From: Bin55 sp965220235
GTDB lineage: Bacteria > Pseudomonadota > Gammaproteobacteria > Pseudomonadales > Azotimanducaceae
Direction: 5' to 3'
Assembly: GCA_965220235.1 (NCBI GenBank)
Contig: OZ244815.1
Coordinates: 2,046,001 to 2,110,000 of the forward strand
DNA length: 64,000 nt
Positions within the stretch are counted from its first letter, which is position 1; each line of letters begins with the position of its first letter. A program made the translations under genes and the position numbers. Below the pieces are notes generated by a model, which saw nothing but the letters and a program-made list of their open reading frames with translations, searched no databases and was not told the origin of the DNA. Positions 26,801 through 34,710 of the stretch are shown here, piece by piece.

Positions 26801-27607
26801 TTAACTAACCGGTGGTTCGAAGAACATTGACGTGCGACCACCATCGACGACGAGATCGTGACAGTTCACGTAGCTACCCGCATCGCTCGCTAAAAACAAT
26901 GCCGCTTCTGCGATATCCATAGCAAGTCCACTTCGAGGCATCGGTGTAGCCCGTGCCAGATTCCCTTGCAACTTTTTCATCTTGCGTTCGTTTTCTTCGT
27001 CTGGCAGCGTATTCGCCCGAGCCGAGCCACCCCAGAAGATCGGTGTTGCGATTGCGCCGGGTGAGATCGCGTTAACACGTATCTTGTGCGGTCCGAGTTC
27101 CACGCCCGCCATTCTCGTGTAGTGAGTGACCGCCGCTTTCAATACGGAATAAAGGATGTTGCCTTGGCGGTACCGCAACCCCGCAACACTTGAGTTGTTA
27201 ATGACGGATCCGCCACCGCTCGCAATCATCGGTTCAACGGCGTGACGTGTGGTGAGCATGACACTGCTGAGTAGGAGTTTGACGCCGTAGTCGATTTGCT
27301 CACTCGTGATGTTATCGACATCCCCGACCGTTGGTCCACCCGCGTTGTTGAACAACACGTCAAGTCGTCCGAATTGATCCGTGGTGAATTCGATCGTGCG
27401 TTTGATATCCGCTTCAACACTTACATCGGCGTGTTGATAAACGACGTGATCACCAAGCGCATCCGCAAGTTTTGAACCTTTCTCCTCCGAGCGCCCGGTG
27501 ATAACGACCCGTGCGCCTTCACTCACGAACAGTTCCGCGGTTGCAGCGCCTATGCCACTCGTGCCACCTGAGATATAGGCGACCTTCCCTTCAAGCTTTC
27601 CTGTCAC
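26801..27607 (-). CDS. Short-chain dehydrogenase/reductase
   Basis: A 268-residue classical SDR. It has the NAD(P) motif GGTSGIG, NNAGG in the substrate pocket, and the catalytic Ser139/140, Tyr153 and Lys157 (NSSVAGL, YSVLK). A GTG at 27607 starts it, since KLEGKVAYISGGTSG is the conserved N-terminus. Such enzymes oxidise or reduce a hydroxyl or keto group, here probably a beta-hydroxyacyl-CoA or steroid-like alcohol, given its operon with two MaoC-like proteins. It is the last gene of that operon. Confidence 0.92.
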   Translation of the reverse strand: MTGKLEGKVAYISGGTSGIGAATAELFVSEGARVVITGRSEEKGSKLADALGDHVVYQHADVSVEADIKRTIEFTTDQFGRLDVLFNNAGGPTVGDVDNITSEQIDYGVKLLLSSVMLTTRHAVEPMIASGGGSVINNSSVAGLRYRQGNILYSVLKAAVTHYTRMAGVELGPHKIRVNAISPGAIATPIFWGGSARANTLPDEENERKMKKLQGNLARATPMPRSGLAMDIAEAALFLASDAGSYVNCHDLVVDGGRTSMFFEPPVS

Positions 27608-27614
27608 GAATCGA

Positions 27615-28034
27615 TCAAGCAGGCAGTTCGATGGTGGCGGTACCTTGAACCCGCGTCTCGTTCGCTTCGTTGGTTATCGTGATGTCGATCTCAACTTGCT
27701 TAAGGTCTTCTTCAATATTGGTCACAACACCTGTGATCGTATGAGGTTGATCGACCATTACAGGGGCGCGAAAGATCGTGTCGATGATCTTAATCTGCGC
27801 CGTAGGTGCCCAACGGTGGATCATCGCACCTAGAAATCCCTGACTCATAACGCCCGGAATGATCGCGCCTGGAAAACCCTCTTTGCGCGCCGCGTCATGG
27901 TCCGTGAATCGACCCCCACCCCATCCGACGTACTTGCCGAAACGTCGAACATTCTCCAGACTCGTATCCGGATCAAATGCGGGTAACTCCACCCCAAATT
28001 CGACCTCATCGATCTTTTCAATCTGATCAGCCAC
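27615..28034 (-). CDS. MaoC-like dehydratase (hotdog fold), partner A
   Basis: A 139-residue single-hotdog protein of the MaoC/enoyl-CoA hydratase-2 type. The motif FTDHDAARKEGFPGAIIPGVMSQGFL matches the hydration motif region (D..H..D...A...G....I..G). GTG 28034 starts it, overlapping the stop of the next upstream gene by eight bases, so translation is coupled. In the cholesterol side-chain pathway, two short MaoC chains (ChsH1/ChsH2) make one hydratase. The adjacent 28027-28473 gene is a suitable partner. Likely role: hydration of an unsaturated acyl-CoA. Confidence 0.85.
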   Translation of the reverse strand: MADQIEKIDEVEFGVELPAFDPDTSLENVRRFGKYVGWGGGRFTDHDAARKEGFPGAIIPGVMSQGFLGAMIHRWAPTAQIKIIDTIFRAPVMVDQPHTITGVVTNIEEDLKQVEIDITITNEANETRVQGTATIELPA

Positions 28035-28473
28035 TGGGACGCTCCCTTATAACGGTTCGTGTGTCGGCATTCGCAACGTGAGTGCCATCTTCAGAGTACA
28101 ACTCCATACGCGTGACAAGGAACACCATGCGCCCTGAGCGTCCGGTCTTTGTATATATGTCATGAAGATGGGATTTGCCGGTAAGCGTCATGTTGTCTCT
28201 GATCGGAGCCAACCATTCAACGGCTTTGCCTGCATCCATCCCAACGCCGTTCAACTGTGGAAAATCCTGTGGTAGGTTTCGACGACCCACTAGCGTCGCA
28301 ACGAATGTCGGTGGCGCTTGAAAGTCCTCGTGATTTGGGTCAGTGAACTTTTGATCTAGCTCGCCACAAGCTTTTGCATATTCGGCGAAACGTGTGCCAT
28401 CAATTTCGAGTTTCACCTCATCAAATTCTTGATTGAGGAATTGATCGCGCATGACTTGGATGTCGTCGTCCAA
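28027..28473 (-). CDS. MaoC N-terminal-like (FAS1-type) hotdog protein, partner B
   Basis: A 148-residue protein with the FAS1-like MaoC N-domain pattern YAKACGELDQKFTDPNHEDFQAPPTFVATL and a basic C-terminal end. Such half-proteins pair with a second hotdog chain to form an active hydratase; the gene immediately downstream overlaps by eight bases and supplies it. TTG 28473 is the best start because AGGGG sits six bases upstream. The operon order is therefore partner B, partner A, SDR. Confidence 0.85.
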   Translation of the reverse strand: MDDDIQVMRDQFLNQEFDEVKLEIDGTRFAEYAKACGELDQKFTDPNHEDFQAPPTFVATLVGRRNLPQDFPQLNGVGMDAGKAVEWLAPIRDNMTLTGKSHLHDIYTKTGRSGRMVFLVTRMELYSEDGTHVANADTRTVIRERPSG

Positions 28474-28556
28474 GAAAAACCCCTGCGTTTGGCGTTTAAG
28501 TGGAGCGCGACATTATCTAAAACGGGCGAGACAGAAATTCAAACGATCTCGAAGAG

Positions 28557-29348
28557 CTACTGTTGATAGATCGTCGGAAGCTCTGCTTCGTTGTCCAACA
28601 CGTCCCCAATCTCGAGTTGACCCATATACTCGTCCGTCAGTATGTTCTTCTTGCCGTTAAACCGAACGCCGTGCGGCATGTACGCACAAGTCATGGCACG
28701 CCGGTACGACAACGTCATGTTGCATCCTGCGCCGTGTGCAACGATGCCGTCGATGTAAATTGCATCGCCTGCTTTCGCAGGAACAGCAACCGGTTCAATC
28801 GAGGCCAACTCCGGGTATCGACTCGACAGTTCACCCATGTTCACGCCGATCGGAGTGTGTTCGTAATCCGTCAGGCGTTGAGATCCGGGTAGTAAATACA
28901 AGCAACCGTTTTCAGATGTCGCGTCGTCTAGTGCTACCCAGATACTGATGGCTTGCGAGGAATCAAAACTCCAGAAAGGCACATCTCGATGAAAAGCTGT
29001 TGCGTTGGCCAGCGGTTCCTTGATCAACGCTTGATCGTGCCAAATGTGAATGTGATCAAGACCTGCTAAGGTCGCTGCCAACTCGCCTAATTTGCGATTG
29101 TGCATGAGTTCGTGTACGTCTTCATGCGTTCGCGACAACAACATCAGTTGGAGAAACACGTTTGAATATGGGTTCTCCCGATGGCCGGCGGGTTGTCCAC
29201 GCAGTGGATGACCGATGCGATCTTCGACCGCATCGGTAACGACTCTTTGCCACCGTCGTAGTTCGGTATCGTCAAGAAACGCTGTGACATGGAGATACCC
29301 GAGATTCCGGTAGCTATCAATCTCCTCAGGAGTGAACCCCGTACGCAT
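28557..29348 (-). CDS. Phytanoyl-CoA dioxygenase (PhyH) family protein
   Basis: A 263-residue Fe(II)/2-oxoglutarate oxygenase. Ligands are His120-x-Asp122 (ATAFHRDVPFW) and distal His205 (IVAHGAGCN), followed by SYRRAMTCAYMP with the 2-oxoglutarate Arg. It has the compact length and the SIWVALDDATSENGCLYLLPGS block seen in bacterial PhyH proteins. It is three bases after the TauD-family gene on the same strand, forming a two-oxygenase operon. The substrate is unknown. Confidence 0.92.
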   Translation of the reverse strand: MRTGFTPEEIDSYRNLGYLHVTAFLDDTELRRWQRVVTDAVEDRIGHPLRGQPAGHRENPYSNVFLQLMLLSRTHEDVHELMHNRKLGELAATLAGLDHIHIWHDQALIKEPLANATAFHRDVPFWSFDSSQAISIWVALDDATSENGCLYLLPGSQRLTDYEHTPIGVNMGELSSRYPELASIEPVAVPAKAGDAIYIDGIVAHGAGCNMTLSYRRAMTCAYMPHGVRFNGKKNILTDEYMGQLEIGDVLDNEAELPTIYQQ

Positions 29349-29351
29349 TGC

Positions 29352-30170
29352 TTAACGCGGTTTAGGCCCCGCCACGGTCACACGCTCCATCACACGTTCT
29401 TGATCGCCGTAATCTGGTACGCCGCAGTGTTGTACAGAACGGTTATCCCAAAATGCGATCGAGTTCGGTTCCCAACGGAAGCGACATTGGTACGCAGGCG
29501 TATCTGCGAGTCGGTAAATCTGACGCAGCAAATCTGAGGATTCGTCTTCGTCCACACCGTCGATCCGCGACGTAAAGTCAACGTTTACATAAAGGGACTT
29601 ACGTCCACTTACCGGATGAGTTCGTACCACAGGGTGCTTTACCTCGGGCCACTCTCTTCGCCAGTATTCAATTTTCTCATGTGGGACGCCCCGACGAATC
29701 ATGCCTCGGCGATGGACGACGTGGTCATGAATGGCATATAGATCGTCCAACTTCGCCTTCATTTCGGTTGATAAATTGAGATACGCTGTCTCCATGTCAG
29801 CGAATACCGTATCACCGCCATAACTAGGTGCAACGCGACAATATAAGATCGACCCTAATGGGGTCTCATCGCGCCAACTTTCATCGGAGTGCCATCGCGG
29901 CGCCGCACCGCGAAGGACCATCACTTTGCGATAACCTTCCTTGCTTGGCGACCATGGGTGGACATCCAACACTTTGCCGAAATGTCCACCAAACGCGATG
30001 TGTTGATCGCTCGTGAGATTCTGGTCTCGAAAAAAGAGCACCTTGTGCTCAACCAATTGAGCGCTGATCCACTCATAAATAGCGTCATCTGAGACTGATG
30101 CGAGATCCACGTTGTGGACTTGCGCACCCAGCGTACCGGTGATGCGTTCTACAGTCGGTGCTTCTGACAT
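29352..30170 (-). CDS. TauD/TfdA family Fe(II)/2-oxoglutarate dioxygenase
   Basis: A 272-residue TauD-type oxygenase. Marks are GAQVHNVDLAS at the start, KVLFFRDQNLTSDQHIAFG, His94-x-Asp96 (WHSDESW), distal His248 (SVQHCGVPDY) and ERVMERVTV as the 2-oxoglutarate segment. The WHSDESWRDETPLGSILY and GGDTVFADM blocks are strongly TauD-like. It opens a two-gene operon with the PhyH gene at 28557-29348. It starts at ATG 30170; the 160-base upstream gap to the small exported protein gene should hold its promoter. Confidence 0.93.
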   Translation of the reverse strand: MSEAPTVERITGTLGAQVHNVDLASVSDDAIYEWISAQLVEHKVLFFRDQNLTSDQHIAFGGHFGKVLDVHPWSPSKEGYRKVMVLRGAAPRWHSDESWRDETPLGSILYCRVAPSYGGDTVFADMETAYLNLSTEMKAKLDDLYAIHDHVVHRRGMIRRGVPHEKIEYWRREWPEVKHPVVRTHPVSGRKSLYVNVDFTSRIDGVDEDESSDLLRQIYRLADTPAYQCRFRWEPNSIAFWDNRSVQHCGVPDYGDQERVMERVTVAGPKPR

Positions 30171-30330
30171 TCGATCTTCCTTCGAACGTACACACGTTAT
30201 TTAAAACGTGCCAATTGTGCAGAAAGCGTTCAGCTTCACATAAAGGCAACTCGAGTTTTTATCGAGAAACCAAGTTTCGTTACGAAGGACGCTTTTTGCT
30301 TAGGAAGTTCAGCTTTCGTCCATAGACGAA

Positions 30331-30624
30331 TCAGTCGAAACGGACCCTACGCGCATAAACGTTACCGGTATCGCCGTAATGCGCAATGAAATAGACACCG
30401 CCTTCGGGTCCGTCCTGAGTGTGGTACAGAAGGCCTCCTTCCGAACAACCGTTTGCACGGTCATCACATTCGAATACCCACCGTGAAATAGGTTCATCAG
30501 ATTCTGAATCATCGTCGTCATCTGAATCGTCATGCGCTTGCACGTTAAAGATAAAGAACCCCAGAATCAGAGCCGCGATAAATGAAAGAAGAATCTGTGG
30601 CAGCCATGCTCTCTTCAACACCAT
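30331..30624 (-). CDS. Small exported or membrane-anchored protein with an Asp/Ser-rich linker, unknown function
   Basis: A 97-residue protein. After KRAWLPQ comes a hydrophobic helix (ILLSFIAALILGFFIFNV), then a run rich in Asp and Ser (AHDDSDDDDDSESDE), and a compact C-terminal domain with two Cys (FECDDRANGCSEGG) and a Gly/Tyr-rich end (GGVYFIAHYGDTGN). It may be secreted or anchored by an uncleaved helix. No family is recognised. Good start (ATG) and a plausible disulfide pair support a real gene. The surrounding gaps, 30171-30330 and 30625-30824, hold no other convincing gene. Confidence 0.65.
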   Translation of the reverse strand: MVLKRAWLPQILLSFIAALILGFFIFNVQAHDDSDDDDDSESDEPISRWVFECDDRANGCSEGGLLYHTQDGPEGGVYFIAHYGDTGNVYARRVRFD

Positions 30625-30824
30625 TGGAATACCTCGGTTTCCATCTAAGTGACACGAATGCCAGCGACAATGAAATGTGGCTAGCCATTCACTTTGACGT
30701 TAGACCAATCGAACACCGTGTAATCCCAACCATTTCTCGTGTGCATCGAGACATATATGTGACTGTCGGATACACGAACGCCGTAGTTCTAAAATCCGAA
30801 TTCGCCTAATATGGGGATAGAGTC

Positions 30825-32432
30825 TTGACGAAGCAAGAAGAACGAGTCGACGTGGTCATCATTGGCTCAGGCGCTTCGGGTGCGGCTGCCGCTTGGAGTC
30901 TTGCTGAAACTCGAATGAAGATTCTTTGCCTCGAGCAAGGCGACTGGACGAAGCCTCATGAATATCCCAGTACGACCCGAGATTGGGAGGCTAGACACTT
31001 TACCGAGTTTAGTATCAGTCCTAATCGACGTGCTCGAAAGACCGACTACCCTATCAACGAGCGGAATTCACCCATCGCTATCGCAAATTTCAATGGTGTT
31101 GGCGGTGGAACGATTCTCTACAACGCTCATTTCCCGCGCTTCCATCCATCGGATTTTCGAGTTCGATCACTGGATGGAGTCGCCGATGATTGGCCGATCG
31201 ACTACGAAACGCTAGAACCCTACTACGACGAAAACGACCGCATGATGGGGGTCAGCGGACTCGCAGGAGATCCCGCATACCCACCAAAACTCGAGCTCAT
31301 GAAACCGGTCCCACTCGGTAAAACCGGACAAGCGCTCGGAGAAGGCTTCAACGAGTTAGGATGGCATTGGTGGCCTTCTGATGCGGCCGTTGCTACCGAA
31401 CCATACGATGGTCGAGCTCAATGCATCAACTTGAGCGCATGTACTAGTGGATGTGCACAAGGTGCTAAAGCGAGCACGGATATCACCTATTGGCCTCATG
31501 CGATTCGCGCTGGTGTGGAACTGCGAACGCGTGCACGTGTGAGTCAGATCTTGGTGGACGATAACGATATGGCAACTGGGGTCGTGTACTTTGACGAGGA
31601 CGGGATTGAACGATTCCAACCCGCTGAGGTCGTCATGCTTGCATGCAACGGTGTCGGTACTCCGCGCGTCCTGCTCAACTCAACGTCTAATCGATTTCCA
31701 GATGGGCTTGCGAATCGTAGTGGTTTCGTCGGTAAGAACCTGATGTTTCATCCTTACGCTTCGATTCAAGGCATATTTGACCGTCCGCTTGATGGTTCGC
31801 ATGGACCAGGCGTGTGCATCTGGAGTCAGGAGTTTTATGAGACAGACTCAAGTCGAGGTTATGTACGCGGTTTCACCTACGAGATCAATCGAGGACGGGG
31901 TCCGGTTGCTACCGCTTTCACAGGCGTGTTTTCGGGTCGCATCCCGTGGGGCGAAGAACATCATCAACACTATCGACGCATGGTTCAACGTATGACCGGT
32001 ATGGTCGCAATCTGTGAGGATTTACCAGAGGAATCCAATACCGTCACGATCGATGACGAATTAGTCGACTCGGACGGCGTACCTTGTCCCAAGATCGACT
32101 ATACGCTCAGTGAGAACTCCCGCAAGATGCTCGATTTTTCTGTCGAACGCGCAACCGAAGTGCTCAAGGCTGCCGGTGCGTACGACATCCTCACCGAAGC
32201 ACCGATTGCTGGTGGCGGCTGGCACCTTATGGGTACCGCGCGGATGGGTAATGATCCCGAAAAATCAGTCGTCAATGAGTGGGGACGCAGTCACGACGTT
32301 AAGAACCTATTTGTGATCGATGGCAGCCTGTTTGTGACCAGCGCCGGCGTTAATCCGACACGAACCATCGGTGCCTTAGCTTTGTATGTTGCTGACTCGA
32401 TGAAAAAACGTCTTGCGAATTTATTCGACTAG
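30825..32432 (+). CDS. GMC-family FAD oxidoreductase (gluconate 2-dehydrogenase large-subunit-like)
   Basis: A 535-residue flavoprotein. The N-terminal Rossmann motif VDVVIIGSGASGAAAAW binds FAD, and NFNGVGGGTILYNAHFPRFHP is the family's flavin-covering segment. The C-terminus has catalytic His467 (GGWHLMGT) and Asn510 (GVNPTRTIG). It also has three Cys residues in the NLSACTSGCAQGAK loop. Partner gene at 32443 is a gluconate dehydrogenase subunit-3 homologue, so the pair oxidises an alcohol or sugar substrate and passes electrons on. TTG 30825 starts it, after GGGGATAG. Confidence 0.92.
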   Translation: MTKQEERVDVVIIGSGASGAAAAWSLAETRMKILCLEQGDWTKPHEYPSTTRDWEARHFTEFSISPNRRARKTDYPINERNSPIAIANFNGVGGGTILYNAHFPRFHPSDFRVRSLDGVADDWPIDYETLEPYYDENDRMMGVSGLAGDPAYPPKLELMKPVPLGKTGQALGEGFNELGWHWWPSDAAVATEPYDGRAQCINLSACTSGCAQGAKASTDITYWPHAIRAGVELRTRARVSQILVDDNDMATGVVYFDEDGIERFQPAEVVMLACNGVGTPRVLLNSTSNRFPDGLANRSGFVGKNLMFHPYASIQGIFDRPLDGSHGPGVCIWSQEFYETDSSRGYVRGFTYEINRGRGPVATAFTGVFSGRIPWGEEHHQHYRRMVQRMTGMVAICEDLPEESNTVTIDDELVDSDGVPCPKIDYTLSENSRKMLDFSVERATEVLKAAGAYDILTEAPIAGGGWHLMGTARMGNDPEKSVVNEWGRSHDVKNLFVIDGSLFVTSAGVNPTRTIGALALYVADSMKKRLANLFD

Positions 32433-32442
32433 GAGCTCAACG

Positions 32443-32904
32443 ATGAACGACAAGATCATTGCAACTGAGAAACTTAACGCTCAACTCCGTTCAACGTTGA
32501 GCGTACTGATGGACACGATGATCCCAGCGAACGAGGAATTCAACGCGCCGAGTGCGGGTACAGACGATATTGTCAATGACGTCGAACAAAGCATGCAGGG
32601 AAAAGCACTTGCTCTCCTGAGTGAGATGCTCACGCGGTTGAACGACCAGTCGTCCACACGTTTTGAAGACCTCGATGCGACAGCGCGTTGGCAAGCGTTT
32701 ACCGAATTACAGCGCACCGACGCTCACGCGTTGCGCACGCTCGGGAGCATTGTTCTACAGTGCTACTACCGAAACGATCAGGTACTCGAATCGTTGGGAA
32801 TGGAAGCTAGGTCGCCGTTTCCACTTGGCAACGAAGTCGAGCAAGGCGATTGGTCCCTACTCGATCCGGTGAAAGCGCGCGGCAGCTTTTATCGCGAGGT
32901 GTAA
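32443..32904 (+). CDS. Small subunit of the GMC dehydrogenase (gluconate 2-dehydrogenase subunit 3-like)
   Basis: A 153-residue protein starting at ATG 32443 after AGGAG. It resembles the gluconate 2-dehydrogenase subunit 3 family (LRSTLSVLMDTMIPANEEFNAPSAG), including a central helix pair and the VLQCYYRNDQVLESLGMEARSPFPLGNEVEQGDW ending, which in homologues supports folding or export of the large subunit. No export signal is visible in either chain. It lies 10 bases after the large subunit. The stop overlaps the convergent SDR by 16 bases. Confidence 0.82.
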   Translation: MNDKIIATEKLNAQLRSTLSVLMDTMIPANEEFNAPSAGTDDIVNDVEQSMQGKALALLSEMLTRLNDQSSTRFEDLDATARWQAFTELQRTDAHALRTLGSIVLQCYYRNDQVLESLGMEARSPFPLGNEVEQGDWSLLDPVKARGSFYREV

Positions 32905-33668
32905 CCCCCGTCAACGGGCAAGACGATACCCGTAATGAAACTTGCGTCGTCGCTCGCTAGAAATGCCGCCGCCGACGCGATCTCTTCAGGCTGTCCCATA
33001 CGACCGACAGGGTGAAGGCTTACGATGTAGTCGTTAAATTCCTGCGATTCGCGAACGTTCGCAGTCATATCAGTTTCGATGTAACCAGGCGCAATCGCAT
33101 TGACGCGCACACCTCGACTAGCGTATGCGAGAGCGAACTGCTTCGTTAATCCTGCGACACCATGCTTCGAAGCAATATATCCCGCTGCGCCCGAAAACGC
33201 GCCTGGTTCAATTGCTATATCTCCCACACGAGGACCCACCAAACCTACCAGTCCCGCGACGGATGCGGTGTTAACGATTGCACCACCTGATTCGTTTTGA
33301 CTCATTAGGTACGCGCCGTTCGCAAGACCGTTGTAAACCCCCGTCAGATTCACAGCAAGCGTATTCGTCCAATCGCCACCTGCGATCCCAGCGTTGTTGA
33401 ACAATATATCGAATCCACCAAACTCATCCGCGGTATGGTTCATTGCGGCACTAAATGCTTCTTGATCAGTGACATCCAACTGCATCGCAATCGCTTTACC
33501 GGTGCGCTGTTGAATCGTATTTGCCGTTTCCTGTGCACCTTCCTCGTTGATGTCCGCACACGCAACCCACGCACCTTCATCTGCGAGTCGCTCCGCGGTC
33601 GCTCGTCCGATACCGCGAGCTGCACCAGTAACGAGGGCTTTCCTATTTTGTAGTGCTTTCTCCCGCAT
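32889..33668 (-). CDS. Short-chain dehydrogenase/reductase
   Basis: A 259-residue SDR with TGAARGIGRA for NAD(P), NNAG, and catalytic Ser136, Tyr164 and Lys168 (NTASVAG, YIASKHG). The segment between Ser and Tyr is about 15 residues longer than in most SDRs (VGPRVGDIAIEPGAFSGAA). It overlaps the enoyl-CoA hydratase-like gene upstream by one base (TAATG), so the two are coupled and probably act in the same oxidation of a hydroxyacyl-CoA or alcohol. Its 3' end overlaps the end of the convergent gluconate-dehydrogenase subunit gene by 16 bases. Confidence 0.92.
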   Translation of the reverse strand: MREKALQNRKALVTGAARGIGRATAERLADEGAWVACADINEEGAQETANTIQQRTGKAIAMQLDVTDQEAFSAAMNHTADEFGGFDILFNNAGIAGGDWTNTLAVNLTGVYNGLANGAYLMSQNESGGAIVNTASVAGLVGLVGPRVGDIAIEPGAFSGAAGYIASKHGVAGLTKQFALAYASRGVRVNAIAPGYIETDMTANVRESQEFNDYIVSLHPVGRMGQPEEIASAAAFLASDDASFITGIVLPVDGGYTSR

Positions 33669-34573
33669 TACGGCTTTTTCGTTCCGGCTACGTCACGGTT
33701 GGCGTGCTTATCTGAATACGCCCCACGAAAGTCTCGGAAAGGTCCGTCGCGCCACTCAAGTGCAGCCTTCAGGCCTTCGTCCCGAACCCTACGACCCCAT
33801 TCGGCAGAAGCGGCTCGTTGAGCACTGAGTGCTTGTATTTCAGTACCGGAGTGCAGTGCCTCGCGGATACCCATCGTCTCGTATTGACGATTCACGGCAC
33901 GCTTGGAGTACATCAACATTTCGTTGTCGACATGCGCCATGCGAAATGCGAAGTCCTTAATAAAGTCATCAAGTTCATCCGCTGGCATCGCGTAGTTTGC
34001 CCACCCAAGACGTTCCATCTCTGTCCCGGAAAAGGAGTTACCGATATACGCGAATTCGCGTGCTTTGGCTGGTGGTAAGAACCAGGGTGCCCACATCATG
34101 TCCATCGTCGTCATCGCGCGGACGGGTGGATAACCAATTTGTGCATCGTCCGCGACGATTCGAAAGTCACAAACAGAGGCAAGTTCGGTCCCACCTGCAA
34201 GGCAGTAACCATGGATCTTGCACACGACCGGCTTCGCAAGTTCCCAAATCGTCCAGTTTGTCATCACAACGTGCCGTGCCCACTGGGTTGCACCTGGGTG
34301 GGTAGTACCTGTCGCCGGAAGTTTCGAACGTCGGTCAACATATTCATCAGATTCTGCCGACCGATTCGGGGTCAGGTCATAACCTGCACTGAACGCTCGA
34401 CCTTCGCCTCGCAAAATGATGACGCCGATTTCATCGTCGGCTTCCGCATCTCGCATCGCCTCCATGAGCTCGCCACGGAGGTTGTTGCTAAGCGCATTGA
34501 GCGCTTGCGGGCGATTAAGTGAAATCGTTGCTACGCGACCGTCAGTCTCGTAGAGAACGTCTTGATAAGTCAT
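33668..34573 (-). CDS. Enoyl-CoA hydratase/isomerase (crotonase) family protein
   Basis: A 301-residue crotonase. It has FSAGYDLTPN and IHGYCLAGGTELASVCDFRIV (oxyanion hole), and ELDDFI and KRAVNRQYETMGIREALHSG near the end. A longer insertion follows FSAGYDLTPN (SAESDEYVDRRSKLPATG). The usual second catalytic Glu region reads GYPPVRAMTTMDMMWAPWF, so it may be a hydrolase or isomerase variant rather than a plain hydratase. ATG 34573 has GAGGAAAAC before it. It heads the two-gene unit with the SDR. Confidence 0.9.
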   Translation of the reverse strand: MTYQDVLYETDGRVATISLNRPQALNALSNNLRGELMEAMRDAEADDEIGVIILRGEGRAFSAGYDLTPNRSAESDEYVDRRSKLPATGTTHPGATQWARHVVMTNWTIWELAKPVVCKIHGYCLAGGTELASVCDFRIVADDAQIGYPPVRAMTTMDMMWAPWFLPPAKAREFAYIGNSFSGTEMERLGWANYAMPADELDDFIKDFAFRMAHVDNEMLMYSKRAVNRQYETMGIREALHSGTEIQALSAQRAASAEWGRRVRDEGLKAALEWRDGPFRDFRGAYSDKHANRDVAGTKKP

Positions 34574-34710
34574 TGGTTTTCCTCTTCAAGGTCTTATGTC
34601 ATCTAACGACTGATGGCGATCAATCGTGGGTCTTTCTATGACACGAACGTGTTTGCGTTGATTATGCACCCGGGTCTTAACGTGCAATTTGCTTACGCTG
34701 TCAGAATCAG

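Noticed and set aside
30582..30809. A 75-residue plus-strand frame between the small exported protein and the GMC gene.
   Set aside because: It overlaps the exported-protein gene on the other strand, has no clear ribosome site and no recognisable domain.
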